Below are positions 35,349 through 44,208 of a stretch of 64,000 bases of DNA, in pieces. The notes under the pieces are model-generated. The model did not search any database. It was given only the letters and a program-made list of their open reading frames with translations, and had not been told where the DNA came from. The position numbers and the translations under genes are program-made. The DNA is from Bacteroidia bacterium. GTDB lineage: Bacteria > Bacteroidota > Bacteroidia > J057. The DNA is taken from assembly GCA_033391075.1 (NCBI GenBank), contig JAWPMV010000004.1, positions 118,642 to 182,641 of the forward strand, given 5' to 3'. Positions within the stretch are counted from its first letter, which is position 1. Every line of letters starts with the position of its first letter.

Positions 35349-36026
35349 ATGCATGTAATTGCCATTGACGATGAGCCGCAAGCGCTGGAAGTGATCCGCG
35401 TGCTTACAAAGAAGGTTCCATTTCTAAATTTGCAGGAGTGCTTTACAGACGCTTTGGCTGCAATGGCGTACATACAAAAGAATCCGGTTGATCTGGTATT
35501 TCTGGATATCAAAATGCCAGACATCTCGGGCCTGGATTGGGTGCGGGGCTTGAGCAAGCCCCCACTCATCATTTTTACTACTGCTTTCTCTGAATATGCG
35601 GTTGAAAGCTATGAACTGGAAGGAGTAGTTGATTATCTGGTCAAACCTATTCCTTTCAATCGCTTTCTAAAAGCGGCCAACAGAGCCGCTCAACTCAAAC
35701 AACAACAGAGCCCGGAATTTACCTTTGTCAAAAGCGGCCACCAATACATTCGCATTGATTTCGAATCTTTGAGTCATGTTCAGGGAGCCGCCAATTATGT
35801 AGACTTCTTTACCGAGCAGGGAAAAGTTACTGTTCGGATGAAGATCACGGAGGCGAAAGAACTATTGCCGGATGCTTTCGTTCAAATCCATCGATCCTTT
35901 CTGGTTAATCTTAGCCACATAAAGAAGGTTGAGCATAATCAGGTTTTGGTAGGAGAGGAGCGGATATCCATCGGACCCGCCTATAGAGATGCCTTTTGGC
36001 AGCGGGTTGGGGAGTGGGGTAAATAA
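35349..36026 (+). CDS. LytTR-family response regulator
   Basis: A 225-residue response regulator. The receiver domain (1-120) has VIAIDDEPQALEVIRVL, phospho-acceptor Asp in DLVFLDIKMPDISG and Lys in VDYLVKPIPFNRFLKAA. The LytTR domain (about 125-220) has FTFVKSGHQYIRIDFESL, LSHVQGAANYVDFFTEQGK and AFVQIHRSFLVNLSHI. It starts 3 nt after the kinase stop, so the pair is one operon. It is paralogous to the pair at 28.3-30.2 kb. Its DNA target is unknown. Confidence 0.93.
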   Translation: MHVIAIDDEPQALEVIRVLTKKVPFLNLQECFTDALAAMAYIQKNPVDLVFLDIKMPDISGLDWVRGLSKPPLIIFTTAFSEYAVESYELEGVVDYLVKPIPFNRFLKAANRAAQLKQQQSPEFTFVKSGHQYIRIDFESLSHVQGAANYVDFFTEQGKVTVRMKITEAKELLPDAFVQIHRSFLVNLSHIKKVEHNQVLVGEERISIGPAYRDAFWQRVGEWGK

Positions 36027-36070
36027 AGCGGAGATTTCAATTAATTAGGAAAATCTTCCTAATTTCCCCA

Positions 36071-37744
36071 ATGCGCCTGCGAACTCTACTATTCTACTGC
36101 TCTCTATGCTCTGTTTTACTTTCCTGCAAATCCACTGGAAAAGCACTTTTCTCAAAAAAAGATGTGCAAAAAAGCCAGGCCATAATTGGGCTGGACTTTG
36201 AGGAAACCTATCTGGATACCCTTTATCCTTATCTCCTTCGGAATCGTGAGGGCTATGATAGCATGCGCTCCTATTCTCTGAAACATCAACGCATCCCAAG
36301 TCTGCAATTCAACCCTCATCCCATCGCTTTTGAGATGCCGGAAGGGGAAGCAGGTGGGAGTGATTTTGGCTTGTATACCTCTGCAGAGATACCCCTAAAC
36401 AGAGAAAGCATTGTATTTTATACCCTCCCTCAACTTCATGCCCTGATCCGAGAAAAAAAGATCAGCTCTGTGGAGTTAACTCAGTTGTATCTAAAGCGAC
36501 TCAAGGAGCACGACAAAAGCCTCTTCTGTGTAATAAGTTTGACGGAGGATTTAGCCCTTCGACAAGCAAGAAGAGCCGACAGTTTATTGGCGGCAGGAAT
36601 TTTACTTGGCCCCTTGCATGGAATCCCTTACGGCCTCAAAGACTTGGTTTCTGTTGAAGGGTATCCTACTACCTGGGGAGCAGCACCATATCAGAATCAG
36701 CAAATAGAAGAAACAGCCACAGTCGCAAGGCGTCTGGAAGAAGCTGGAGCAGTCCTTGTGGCAAAACTTGTCTCTGGAGCTTTGGCTAGAGGGGATGTAT
36801 GGTTTGGAGGAAAGACGCGCAATCCCTGGGATCCTGAACAAGGTGCCAGTGGTTCTTCTGCAGGTTCGGGTTCAGCCACTTCAGCAGGATTGGTGGGCTT
36901 CTCTATAGGTACGGAAACTCTGGGCTCAATTACCGGTCCAAGTACTCGCAATGGAATCAGTGGTTTGAGGCCAACGTATGGGAGAGTGAGTAGAAATGGA
37001 GTCATGAGTCTTTCCTGGTCTATGGATAAAGTAGGCCCTATGTGTCGTTCTGCCATAGGTTGTGCTATGGTATTTGATGCAATTGAAGGCAAGGATCCTT
37101 TAGATCAAACGGCTGTTGATGGCCCCTATCGTTTTGATCACCAATCAAAGCCGGAAACCTATAAAATTGGTTATTTAAAGAAACTGGTAGATCAGGACAC
37201 GACCGAGAGTGGAGATAATCTACGTGCAGCTTTGGCCATCTTGAAAGAGAAGGGGATAGAACCCATTCCAATAGAGTTACCGGAAGGATTTCCCTATCAG
37301 GTATTTGATATCATTCTGAGAGCTGAAGCTGGAGCTTTTTTCGATGACTTGGTCAGAAGCGGAGAGGTAGATCAAATGGTTCAACAAAACCAAAGATCGC
37401 GGGCCAATAGTTTAAGACAATCTCGCTTCATACCTGCAGTGGAGTATTTGCAGGCAAATCGCTATAGAGGCGAGCTTATAGAAGCTGTGCATGAGATCAT
37501 GAAAGAGCTGGATATCCTGATCAGCCCTACTTTCGGAGGGAGACAACTCATGATTACCAATTTGACCGGTCATCCCGTTGTTTGTGTCCCAACAGGACTA
37601 GATAGTGAGGACCATCCCACAAGCATCAGTTTTCTGGGAAATTTGTATGAGGAAGATAAAATTCTTGAATTTGCTCACTTCTTTCAACAAATAAGCAGTT
37701 TCCACCTCAAATACCCTCCCCTTTATTTTCCCAATAATCAGTAA
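36071..37744 (+). CDS. Amidase signature family lipoprotein
   Basis: A 557-residue protein with a lipoprotein signal (CSVLLSC lipobox near residue 19) and an amidase-signature hydrolase domain from about 110 to 550. The Ser-cisSer-Lys triad is recognisable: Lys in HGIPYGLKDLVSVEGYPTTW, the Gly/Ser-rich GASGSSAGSGSATSAGLVGF loop with the cis-Ser, and the nucleophile Ser in GTETLGSITGPSTRNGI. LRPTYGRVSRNGVM continues the signature. The family cleaves amide bonds in small amides, peptides or amino-acid derivatives; secretion suggests a periplasmic substrate. It starts 44 nt after the LytTR regulator and may be co-transcribed. Confidence 0.88.
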   Translation: MRLRTLLFYCSLCSVLLSCKSTGKALFSKKDVQKSQAIIGLDFEETYLDTLYPYLLRNREGYDSMRSYSLKHQRIPSLQFNPHPIAFEMPEGEAGGSDFGLYTSAEIPLNRESIVFYTLPQLHALIREKKISSVELTQLYLKRLKEHDKSLFCVISLTEDLALRQARRADSLLAAGILLGPLHGIPYGLKDLVSVEGYPTTWGAAPYQNQQIEETATVARRLEEAGAVLVAKLVSGALARGDVWFGGKTRNPWDPEQGASGSSAGSGSATSAGLVGFSIGTETLGSITGPSTRNGISGLRPTYGRVSRNGVMSLSWSMDKVGPMCRSAIGCAMVFDAIEGKDPLDQTAVDGPYRFDHQSKPETYKIGYLKKLVDQDTTESGDNLRAALAILKEKGIEPIPIELPEGFPYQVFDIILRAEAGAFFDDLVRSGEVDQMVQQNQRSRANSLRQSRFIPAVEYLQANRYRGELIEAVHEIMKELDILISPTFGGRQLMITNLTGHPVVCVPTGLDSEDHPTSISFLGNLYEEDKILEFAHFFQQISSFHLKYPPLYFPNNQ

Positions 37745-37764
37745 TCCGAAATTAGGAAATTTAG

Positions 37765-37770
37765 TATCTT
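37765..37770 (+). promoter_or_regulatory. Possible -7 promoter element
   Basis: TATCTT in TTTAGTATCTTCATTTGG lies 23 nt before the ATG at 37794. The same AGTATCTT octamer occurs at 6303-6310 before the OPT gene. It resembles a degenerate Bacteroidota TAnnTTTG box; no -33 element is obvious. Confidence 0.25.
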
Positions 37771-37793
37771 CATTTGGCTCAAAGACTTTACCT

Positions 37794-38867
37794 ATGAAAT
37801 GGATCTTACTATTTTATACTACATTTCTGTTTTTCATACAGGGTAGCTCTGATATTTCTTCTTTGGACAAAAAGGAACCCCAATTGTTTCAGGAAGAAGG
37901 CATTATTGAGTTGCGTATTATGGGAGATATCAAGATGCTCATGAAAGATCGGGAAGAAGAATCTTCCTATCATCAAATGAAGCTCTTTTATCGGGAAGAA
38001 GGACAGGCTTCTATGGCCCATGATTTTAAAATAAAAACACGGGGCAATTTCAGAAGGAAGCGTGGCAATTGTAAATATCCTCCGCTACGCCTGAATTTTC
38101 CGAAAAAGATGATACCGGAAGGTTCTATTTTTCAGGGACAGGATAAATTGAAGCTGGTTATGCCTTGTAAAGGGGACAACTATGTCGCAAGAGAATATGT
38201 GGCATACAAACTATACAATCAGATTAGTCCGCTAAGTTTTAAGGCGCGTCTGGTGAAACTCACCTTTGAAGACATCAAAAAAAATAAGTCTAGCAATGAA
38301 ATTCTCGCCTTTTTAATCGAAGATGAGGATCTGATGGCAAAAAGAAATGGAGCTAAGATTGAGGAGGATAGAACATTCAAACCCCAGCAGCTGGATCCCA
38401 AAGAATTTTTGCGGATGAGTATTTTCCAGTATATGATAGGGAATACGGACTGGTCCATTCAATTCAACCATAATATCAAAATACTGGAGAAAGAGGGATA
38501 CGAGAAGCCTATAGCAGTAGCCTACGATTTTGATCACTCTGGTGTCGTAAGTGCCACCTATGCACATCCAGCGGAGGCACTGCAGATGAGTTCTGTACAG
38601 GAAAGAAGATACAGAGGATACTGCATCGACATGGACGATCCGATTTTGCGAGAGGTGATTCAGGAATTTCTGGATGCTAAGGAAGGAGTGATGAATGTCA
38701 TAGAAGAAGCGGAGATTTTAGGCCCGAAGGATAAAAAATTTCTCCGAAGATATATCGCTGAATTCTACAAAAACCTTCTGGACAATAAGAAAAGAGTAGA
38801 GGACTTTAAATACCCCTGCAATCCCAATGGAACGGGCAATATAGTTATCAGAGGCTTGAATAATTAA
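37794..38867 (+). CDS. Secreted CotH-like (kinase-fold) hypothetical protein
   Basis: A 357-residue exported protein with a signal peptide (ILLFYTTFLFFIQGSS). I do not recognise it with certainty, but the order of motifs resembles spore-coat CotH-type secreted kinases: FKIKTRGNFRRKRGNCKYPP with a following LRLNFPKK strand, a middle with DNYVAREYVAYKLYNQISP and ARLVKLTFED, then IGNTDWSIQFNHNIKIL and VAVAYDFDHSGVV, which could be catalytic-loop and metal-binding Asp positions. If correct, it may phosphorylate exported proteins. The C-terminus is helical and charged. It stands alone between the amidase gene and a 404-nt gap. Confidence 0.5.
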   Translation: MKWILLFYTTFLFFIQGSSDISSLDKKEPQLFQEEGIIELRIMGDIKMLMKDREEESSYHQMKLFYREEGQASMAHDFKIKTRGNFRRKRGNCKYPPLRLNFPKKMIPEGSIFQGQDKLKLVMPCKGDNYVAREYVAYKLYNQISPLSFKARLVKLTFEDIKKNKSSNEILAFLIEDEDLMAKRNGAKIEEDRTFKPQQLDPKEFLRMSIFQYMIGNTDWSIQFNHNIKILEKEGYEKPIAVAYDFDHSGVVSATYAHPAEALQMSSVQERRYRGYCIDMDDPILREVIQEFLDAKEGVMNVIEEAEILGPKDKKFLRRYIAEFYKNLLDNKKRVEDFKYPCNPNGTGNIVIRGLNN

Positions 38868-39271
38868 AAGATTCTCAGAACTGCATGATAGTTTCTATAA
38901 AAAATCGCGTGCAAAGAATAGGGATAAGATGATTGGAGGACATCTAAGGATAAATCCGCTAAATTTCATCACTTCATTGAAAGAAAGCTGCTAAAGCTGT
39001 AATTTGAATATGTTGATCCCCCGCTCTTTGTATGAAACCTATTTTTTTTGATAGGATTAGAGCTGTACACGTATTTTCCGCATCCACGATACTTTATCCT
39101 GCTGGGTTCCTTGAGAATCCACTCATTTCTAATTTCCAATACCAAACATTCGCAGTGTTTTCTTTGATGAGAACCTGGATCAACGAAGCAATTATTGACC
39201 AAATTATTGCAGACTTTTGAGTCTGTAGGGTATTGGCGGGTTGGGCTAATGTTAAAACATGTGTTTGCGCT
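38868..39271. other. 404-nt intergenic stretch
   Basis: Between the CotH-like and SprB-repeat genes. Two short open frames (39032-39220 plus, 38969-39202 minus) overlap each other and lack signal, RBS or recognisable family, so I do not call them genes. No strong inverted repeat or terminator was seen; the promoter for the SprB-repeat gene must lie here. Confidence 0.4.
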
Positions 39272-41371
39272 ATGAAACAGATCTGTACCCTTATTTTTGT
39301 TTTATGCCTTTGCTTACCAGTGATGGGTCAAAGAAGTATATTCTCTGACTCTACCCAACTGGCTTTTTATCACGGCAACTATTACGGGAATTGGCGACAA
39401 GGCCAAATCCGGGGTCGCCATACCTTTATGCGGGATACCAGCAAATTTGATCCCTATACCGAGCAGGAGGTCAAGATTGTTCCTTTTGGTAAACGACGGG
39501 TTTTGAGGTTGGGAAATAAGCAGGTTGGTGCCCAGGCCGATCGAGTGACCTACACCTTTCGGGTAACTCCCAAAAGCTCTCTTTTCGTCTACCAGTATGC
39601 CATTATCCTACAGGATCCCAAGCATGATGAGGTCGAACAACCCTATTTTGAAATTACCATTACCGATTCTCTGGGAAATATTCTCGATCCTAAATGCGGC
39701 TATTATAAAGTGATCGCCGGGGAGGAAGCCGAACGGAAAGGCTTTAAGAAAGGTCCCGATAAGGCGATGTATAAAGACTGGACCACGGAGGCCATAAATC
39801 TGACTCCTTATATAGGAAAGAAGATCAAGGTTCAGTTTACGGTATTTGATTGTGAAAAGACCGGGCATTTTGGCTATGCCTATATGGATGCTTATTACAG
39901 TGCCCTTGAGGTAAAGATCAAATATTGTCGGGGGGATGATTTTGCGACCTTGATCGCACCGGAGGGCTTTGCCAGGTATCAATGGTCAACCGGTATTACC
40001 GCTTCTCAAAAAATCATAGTGCCCAGTGATCAAATCGATAAAGAGTTTTCCTGTACCATCACGTCCGTTACGGGTTGCGAATTGACGATGAAAACGAGTA
40101 TCGTTCCTCAAAAACTTTGGGTAGAAGGTACTCCCCTCATAGATCCTGTATCCTGCAATGGAGAAAATGATGGGCGGGTGGAAATGAAAGTAAAAAACGG
40201 CTTTGGGCCCTATAAATTTTTCTGGAATGATGGTGGGCGAAAGGAAATAAGGGAAGACTTGATAGAGGGAGATTATGAGGTGATAATTGAAGATGCAGTT
40301 ACCTGCAAGGATACGGTTTCCTTTTCTGTGCCGGGTCCTAAAAAAGTAGCAGTCCGACCGGTAGTAAAAGACAATATATGTTTTGGCGAAAGAAAAGGCT
40401 CAATAGAACTCCATATTTCAAATGGCTATCGATACAATATTCGCTGGGATTCCCTCGAGTCCCAGTATGCCCATTATAATTTGCCCGCTGGAGTCTATCG
40501 GTATCAGATCGAAGGCAATGGGGCTTGTGCTTCTGATAGCATTGTGGTAAAGGAACCGGATGAATTGACCCTCAAAGGCATTGTAACTTCCGATTATGAC
40601 GGTTATTCTGTGAGTTGTCAGGGGAAAAGGGATGGATCGGTGAAATGGGAACTCTCCGGGGGAACCGGACCTTATCTGGCTACTTACCTATGGTCTGAAG
40701 ATACCCTGAGTTTGAAAAGCGACCGTAATGCCTTTGTGACAGATAGATTGAATTCGGGAGAATATGCAGTAGAACTTAAGGATATCAATCAATGCCTGGC
40801 CCATGACACCGTTCAATTGACTATGCCGGATACCATAGCGATTCATGCAAGTATCTCGGATTTTGAAGGCTATCCAATTCGTTGTTTTGGAGATAGTAGT
40901 GGTGCGATCAGTGTTCAATTGTCTGATGGTTCCAGAGGGGCAGGGAGTTATACCTTCAGCTGGAAGAATAGCAAGGGCTTTTATAGTGAGTCCCGAAACC
41001 TCACCAATATTCCAGCCGGCCGGTACCAAATAGAAGTAAAAAATGATAATGGATGTACAAGTAAGCAGACCATTGTTCTAAGGAATCCTCCCAAGATTCG
41101 AATCGTCCGAAAAAAACGGGTTTCCCTCGGCTTTATGCAGAGAGACAAGTTTGAAGTGAAAGGAGGTACTGCTCCCTATTCTGTTTATATGGATGATCAG
41201 GAAGTGGATGAATTGACAGTTTGGGGGAAAGGAAAAGATAAACATCTGCTTTCTGCGACAGATATAAATGGCTGTAGTTGTGAGCGGAATATCAGCTTCA
41301 TGAAGACCCGCAAACCGAAGCCTATAAAGTCGATCAAAATATGTCCTAACCCACTCATTAGATTAAGGTGA
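39272..41371 (+). CDS. SprB-repeat surface protein with truncated C-terminus
   Basis: About 699 residues from the ATG at 39272; a TTG 39 nt earlier is less likely because the signal peptide MKQICTLIFVLCLCLPVMGQ begins here. Residues up to about 210 form a beta-rich carbohydrate-binding-like domain (RVTYTFRVTPKSSLFVYQYA, VQFTVFDCEKTGHFGYAYMD). The rest is SprB/PKD-like repeats with the CNGENDGRVEMKVKNGFGPY, CFGERKGSIELHIS and CFGDSSGAISVQLSDG pattern, as in gliding-motility adhesin SprB. It ends IKICPNPLIRLR, which looks like the first residues of a T9SS type A sorting domain cut short by a stop codon. It is probably a surface adhesin whose export signal is damaged. Confidence 0.7.
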   Translation: MKQICTLIFVLCLCLPVMGQRSIFSDSTQLAFYHGNYYGNWRQGQIRGRHTFMRDTSKFDPYTEQEVKIVPFGKRRVLRLGNKQVGAQADRVTYTFRVTPKSSLFVYQYAIILQDPKHDEVEQPYFEITITDSLGNILDPKCGYYKVIAGEEAERKGFKKGPDKAMYKDWTTEAINLTPYIGKKIKVQFTVFDCEKTGHFGYAYMDAYYSALEVKIKYCRGDDFATLIAPEGFARYQWSTGITASQKIIVPSDQIDKEFSCTITSVTGCELTMKTSIVPQKLWVEGTPLIDPVSCNGENDGRVEMKVKNGFGPYKFFWNDGGRKEIREDLIEGDYEVIIEDAVTCKDTVSFSVPGPKKVAVRPVVKDNICFGERKGSIELHISNGYRYNIRWDSLESQYAHYNLPAGVYRYQIEGNGACASDSIVVKEPDELTLKGIVTSDYDGYSVSCQGKRDGSVKWELSGGTGPYLATYLWSEDTLSLKSDRNAFVTDRLNSGEYAVELKDINQCLAHDTVQLTMPDTIAIHASISDFEGYPIRCFGDSSGAISVQLSDGSRGAGSYTFSWKNSKGFYSESRNLTNIPAGRYQIEVKNDNGCTSKQTIVLRNPPKIRIVRKKRVSLGFMQRDKFEVKGGTAPYSVYMDDQEVDELTVWGKGKDKHLLSATDINGCSCERNISFMKTRKPKPIKSIKICPNPLIRLR

Positions 41372-41402
41372 TGTTTTGGGATATTAAACGGATTAATTTA
41401 TA

Positions 41403-41451
41403 AATAGAAAATTTCTATTAAATTGCACGGTTAGTTAAAACTTTACTAACC
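41403..41451. promoter_or_regulatory. Two palindromes upstream of a TonB receptor gene
   Basis: AATAGAAA (41403-41410) pairs with TTTCTATT (41412-41419), and GGTTAGT (41429-41435) pairs with ACTAACC (41445-41451) around a 9-nt spacer. Both lie within 65 nt of the receptor ATG and could be operator sites or leader hairpins. Which regulator would bind is unknown. Confidence 0.35.
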
Positions 41452-41467
41452 TATCTAGCAACTATTT

Positions 41468-44101
41468 ATGAAAAATTTATTCACTCTGCTGTTGTCAATG
41501 ACGCTGACTTTATCGTCATGGGCACAGCATTCTATCAGCGGAACCATAACAGATTCTGATGGTGATGCTTTACAGGGCGTGAGTATTGTTGAAAAAGGAA
41601 CCACAAGAGGTGTCCTTTCCGATGCTCAGGGGAATTACAAATTAAGTGTATCGGCTTCTGATGCAATTATCGTAATCAGCTATGCAGGCTTTGAAGAACA
41701 GGAAATTGCGGTTGCGGGCCGTAGTACGATCGATGCTTCTTTGGCAGATTTGATCACCCTAAATGTCCAGATCGTAGGATCTCGTTCTTACAAAAGATCT
41801 TCGACGGATACGCCAACTGCGGTTGATGTGATCGATGTCCAGGAAGTAACATTACGCAATGGTAATGCAGAGCTTAACAAAATCCTGCAATATCTTGCCC
41901 CTTCCTTCAATGCCCAAAAGCAGTCAGGATCGGATGGTGCAGAACACATTGACCCGGCTTCTTTAAGAGGATTGGGACCAGACCAGACCCTGGTTTTGAT
42001 AAATGGTAAAAGAAGGCATCAATCTTCATTGATCAACATCTTTGGAACCCGTGGTAGAGGAAATACCGGAACGGATATGAACGCCATTCCTGCTTCGGCT
42101 ATCGAGCGAATTGAGATTTTGAGAGATGGTGCTGCTGCCCAGTATGGCTCTGATGCCATTGCCGGTGTAATCAATATCGTTTTGAGAAGTGAAACCAATA
42201 AGCTGACCGGTTCGGTTACAGCAGGTGGTTTCAATCCTATTGCTCCTGATGAATTTGGTTTGTATGATGCAAATACCCCCAATACCTCCGGAAACTTTCT
42301 GGATTTGGATGGTAGCGGAACTACAACCCGAAGTGATGATCCAACCCTGGATGGACTCACCACCAAGATTGCAGCGAATTATGGATTTGACATTGGTAAG
42401 AAAGGCGGATTTGCCAATATCACTACTGAATTTATCAATAAGGAAAAGACCTTGAGACCAGGTGCGACTTTCCGTAGAGGAATGGGCGAAGCTGAAATTT
42501 CCGGTTTCTCTGGATTTATCAACTCTGTGATCCCCGTTGGAGATAATACTGAGTTTTATCTCTTTGGAGGGAGAAACTATCGAGATACAGATGCTTTTGC
42601 TTTTACCAGAAACGCAGGAGACGATCGTGCCGTTCCTTCCATTTATCCTAATGGGTTTACTCCCCGTATTACCTCTATCATTACGGATAATTCTCTATCT
42701 GCCGGTTTCAGGAAATCCCTGGCTGGAGGATGGAATGCAGATTTCAACAATACCATTGGAACCAATGTTTTCCACTACTTTATCAAAGGCACCAATAATG
42801 CAACTTTAGGAGACCGTTCTCCTACAGATTTTGATGCAGGTGGTCATACCCTTACTCAGAATACTACCAGCCTTGATTTCTCCAAGTACTACGAGCAAGG
42901 TGAAGGTAAAGGAATGAACATTGCCTTTGGTCTGGAGTATCGTACAGACAACTTCACAATCTTTGCAGGTGAGCCCGGTTCATATGCGGCTTATGACGTA
43001 AATGGATTGATCATTACGCAACCAGATCAGGTATCTACTGGTTTGGCGGCAGGTTCTCAGGGATTTCCTGGTTATAGCCCTGCCAATGAAGTAGATCGCA
43101 ACCGTTCGAACTTCGCCATCTATGGAGATGCGGAATTTGACCTTTCTCGCCAATTCCTGTTAAATACTGCCTTGAGATTTGAAAACTATACCGACTTCGG
43201 TAGTACCCTGAACTGGAAAGTAGCTTCCAGATTTCTGGCCAGTGATGACTTGACGATCAGAGCAGCAGTAAGTACAGGTTTCCGTGCGCCTTCCTTGGCT
43301 CAGATTTATTATAATCTAAGGTTCACCTCTTTTGTAAATGGTGTATTGACAGAGTCTTTGCTCTCTGCTAACAATAGCCCGGTTACTGCCGGTTTTGGTA
43401 TCCAGCCTTTGAAGCAGGAAGAGTCATTTAATGCCAGCGTTGGATTTGCGTACGGGAAAGGGCCTTTTACTCTGACAGTAGACGGTTACTATATTGACAT
43501 TACCGACAGGATTGTGATCACAGGTAACTTTGATGCCAGCTTCCTTAATCAGGGAGTAGAAACGGCTCAGTTCTTCGCAAATGCTGCTGATACTCGTTCT
43601 CTGGGACTGGATGTCGTTTTGTCTTATCGTACCGATCTTGACAATGGACATAGATTCCTTGCATCTCTTGCAGGTAACCTCAATGATCTGGAAGTGACCG
43701 GTATCAAGAATGGTAATCTGGAGGTGGAAACTTTCTTCGGAGGAAGAGAGGTGTCTTTGCTCGAGGATGCTGCGCCTTCCAGCAAATTTGCCCTGAACCT
43801 TAACTACATTACAGATAACTTCAACATCAATCTGGGGGCAACCAACTTCGGAAAAGTAAGTTATTTCTCCTTTGATAATGTTACGCCTGTAGAATATGAT
43901 GCCAAGACAGTATTCGATTTGACAGGTACAGTATATTTCTCTGGAAATGTAAACTTTACGCTTGGATTGAATAATATTTTCAATACCTATCCGACCCAGC
44001 AAATAGCCAGTGATAATACCGATAGTGGGGGTTATTTTGATGCGGTTCAGATGGGCTTTGGAGGTTCTTACTATTTCGCCCGTTTGGGATTCAATTTCTA
44101 A
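41468..44101 (+). CDS. TonB-dependent receptor
   Basis: An 877-residue outer-membrane transporter. Signal peptide 1-20 (LLLSMTLTLSSWAQ). CarboxypepD_reg-like domain about 22-100 (ISGTITDSDGDALQGVSIVE), plug domain about 115-235 with LRGLGPDQTLVLINGKRRHQ and IERIEILRDGAAAQYGSDAI, then the beta-barrel with LTIRAAVSTGFRAPSLAQIY and a C-terminal GGSYYFARLGFNF ending in an aromatic, as expected for Bam-dependent insertion. The plug type (RGLGPDQTLVLINGKRRH) is common in receptors annotated for siderophores or other small ligands, but the substrate is unknown. A strong perfect-palindrome terminator follows. Confidence 0.92.
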   Translation: MKNLFTLLLSMTLTLSSWAQHSISGTITDSDGDALQGVSIVEKGTTRGVLSDAQGNYKLSVSASDAIIVISYAGFEEQEIAVAGRSTIDASLADLITLNVQIVGSRSYKRSSTDTPTAVDVIDVQEVTLRNGNAELNKILQYLAPSFNAQKQSGSDGAEHIDPASLRGLGPDQTLVLINGKRRHQSSLINIFGTRGRGNTGTDMNAIPASAIERIEILRDGAAAQYGSDAIAGVINIVLRSETNKLTGSVTAGGFNPIAPDEFGLYDANTPNTSGNFLDLDGSGTTTRSDDPTLDGLTTKIAANYGFDIGKKGGFANITTEFINKEKTLRPGATFRRGMGEAEISGFSGFINSVIPVGDNTEFYLFGGRNYRDTDAFAFTRNAGDDRAVPSIYPNGFTPRITSIITDNSLSAGFRKSLAGGWNADFNNTIGTNVFHYFIKGTNNATLGDRSPTDFDAGGHTLTQNTTSLDFSKYYEQGEGKGMNIAFGLEYRTDNFTIFAGEPGSYAAYDVNGLIITQPDQVSTGLAAGSQGFPGYSPANEVDRNRSNFAIYGDAEFDLSRQFLLNTALRFENYTDFGSTLNWKVASRFLASDDLTIRAAVSTGFRAPSLAQIYYNLRFTSFVNGVLTESLLSANNSPVTAGFGIQPLKQEESFNASVGFAYGKGPFTLTVDGYYIDITDRIVITGNFDASFLNQGVETAQFFANAADTRSLGLDVVLSYRTDLDNGHRFLASLAGNLNDLEVTGIKNGNLEVETFFGGREVSLLEDAAPSSKFALNLNYITDNFNINLGATNFGKVSYFSFDNVTPVEYDAKTVFDLTGTVYFSGNVNFTLGLNNIFNTYPTQQIASDNTDSGGYFDAVQMGFGGSYYFARLGFNF

Positions 44102-44121
44102 AGGGAGTACCAAAAGAAAAC

Positions 44122-44155
44122 AAAAAAAGGCCCTGCAATTGCAGGGCCTTTTTTT
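44122..44155. terminator. Perfect-palindrome bidirectional terminator
   Basis: Seven A, then the self-complementary core GGCCCTGCAATTGCAGGGCC, then seven T: a 34-nt perfect palindrome with an A tract and T tract, 20 nt after the receptor stop codon. It should stop transcription on either strand. Confidence 0.92.
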
Positions 44156-44208
44156 ATCCGCTTTGTGTAGAGATAAAGCGAAAATAAATCCTTAACTTTT
44201 AGAGAAAA

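Noticed and set aside
38969..39220. Overlapping short open frames on both strands
   Set aside because: They overlap each other in an AT-rich gap and show no family features.
43424..44113. 229-codon minus-strand open frame
   Set aside because: Lies fully antisense to the TonB receptor gene, whose protein is clearly conserved; a shadow frame.
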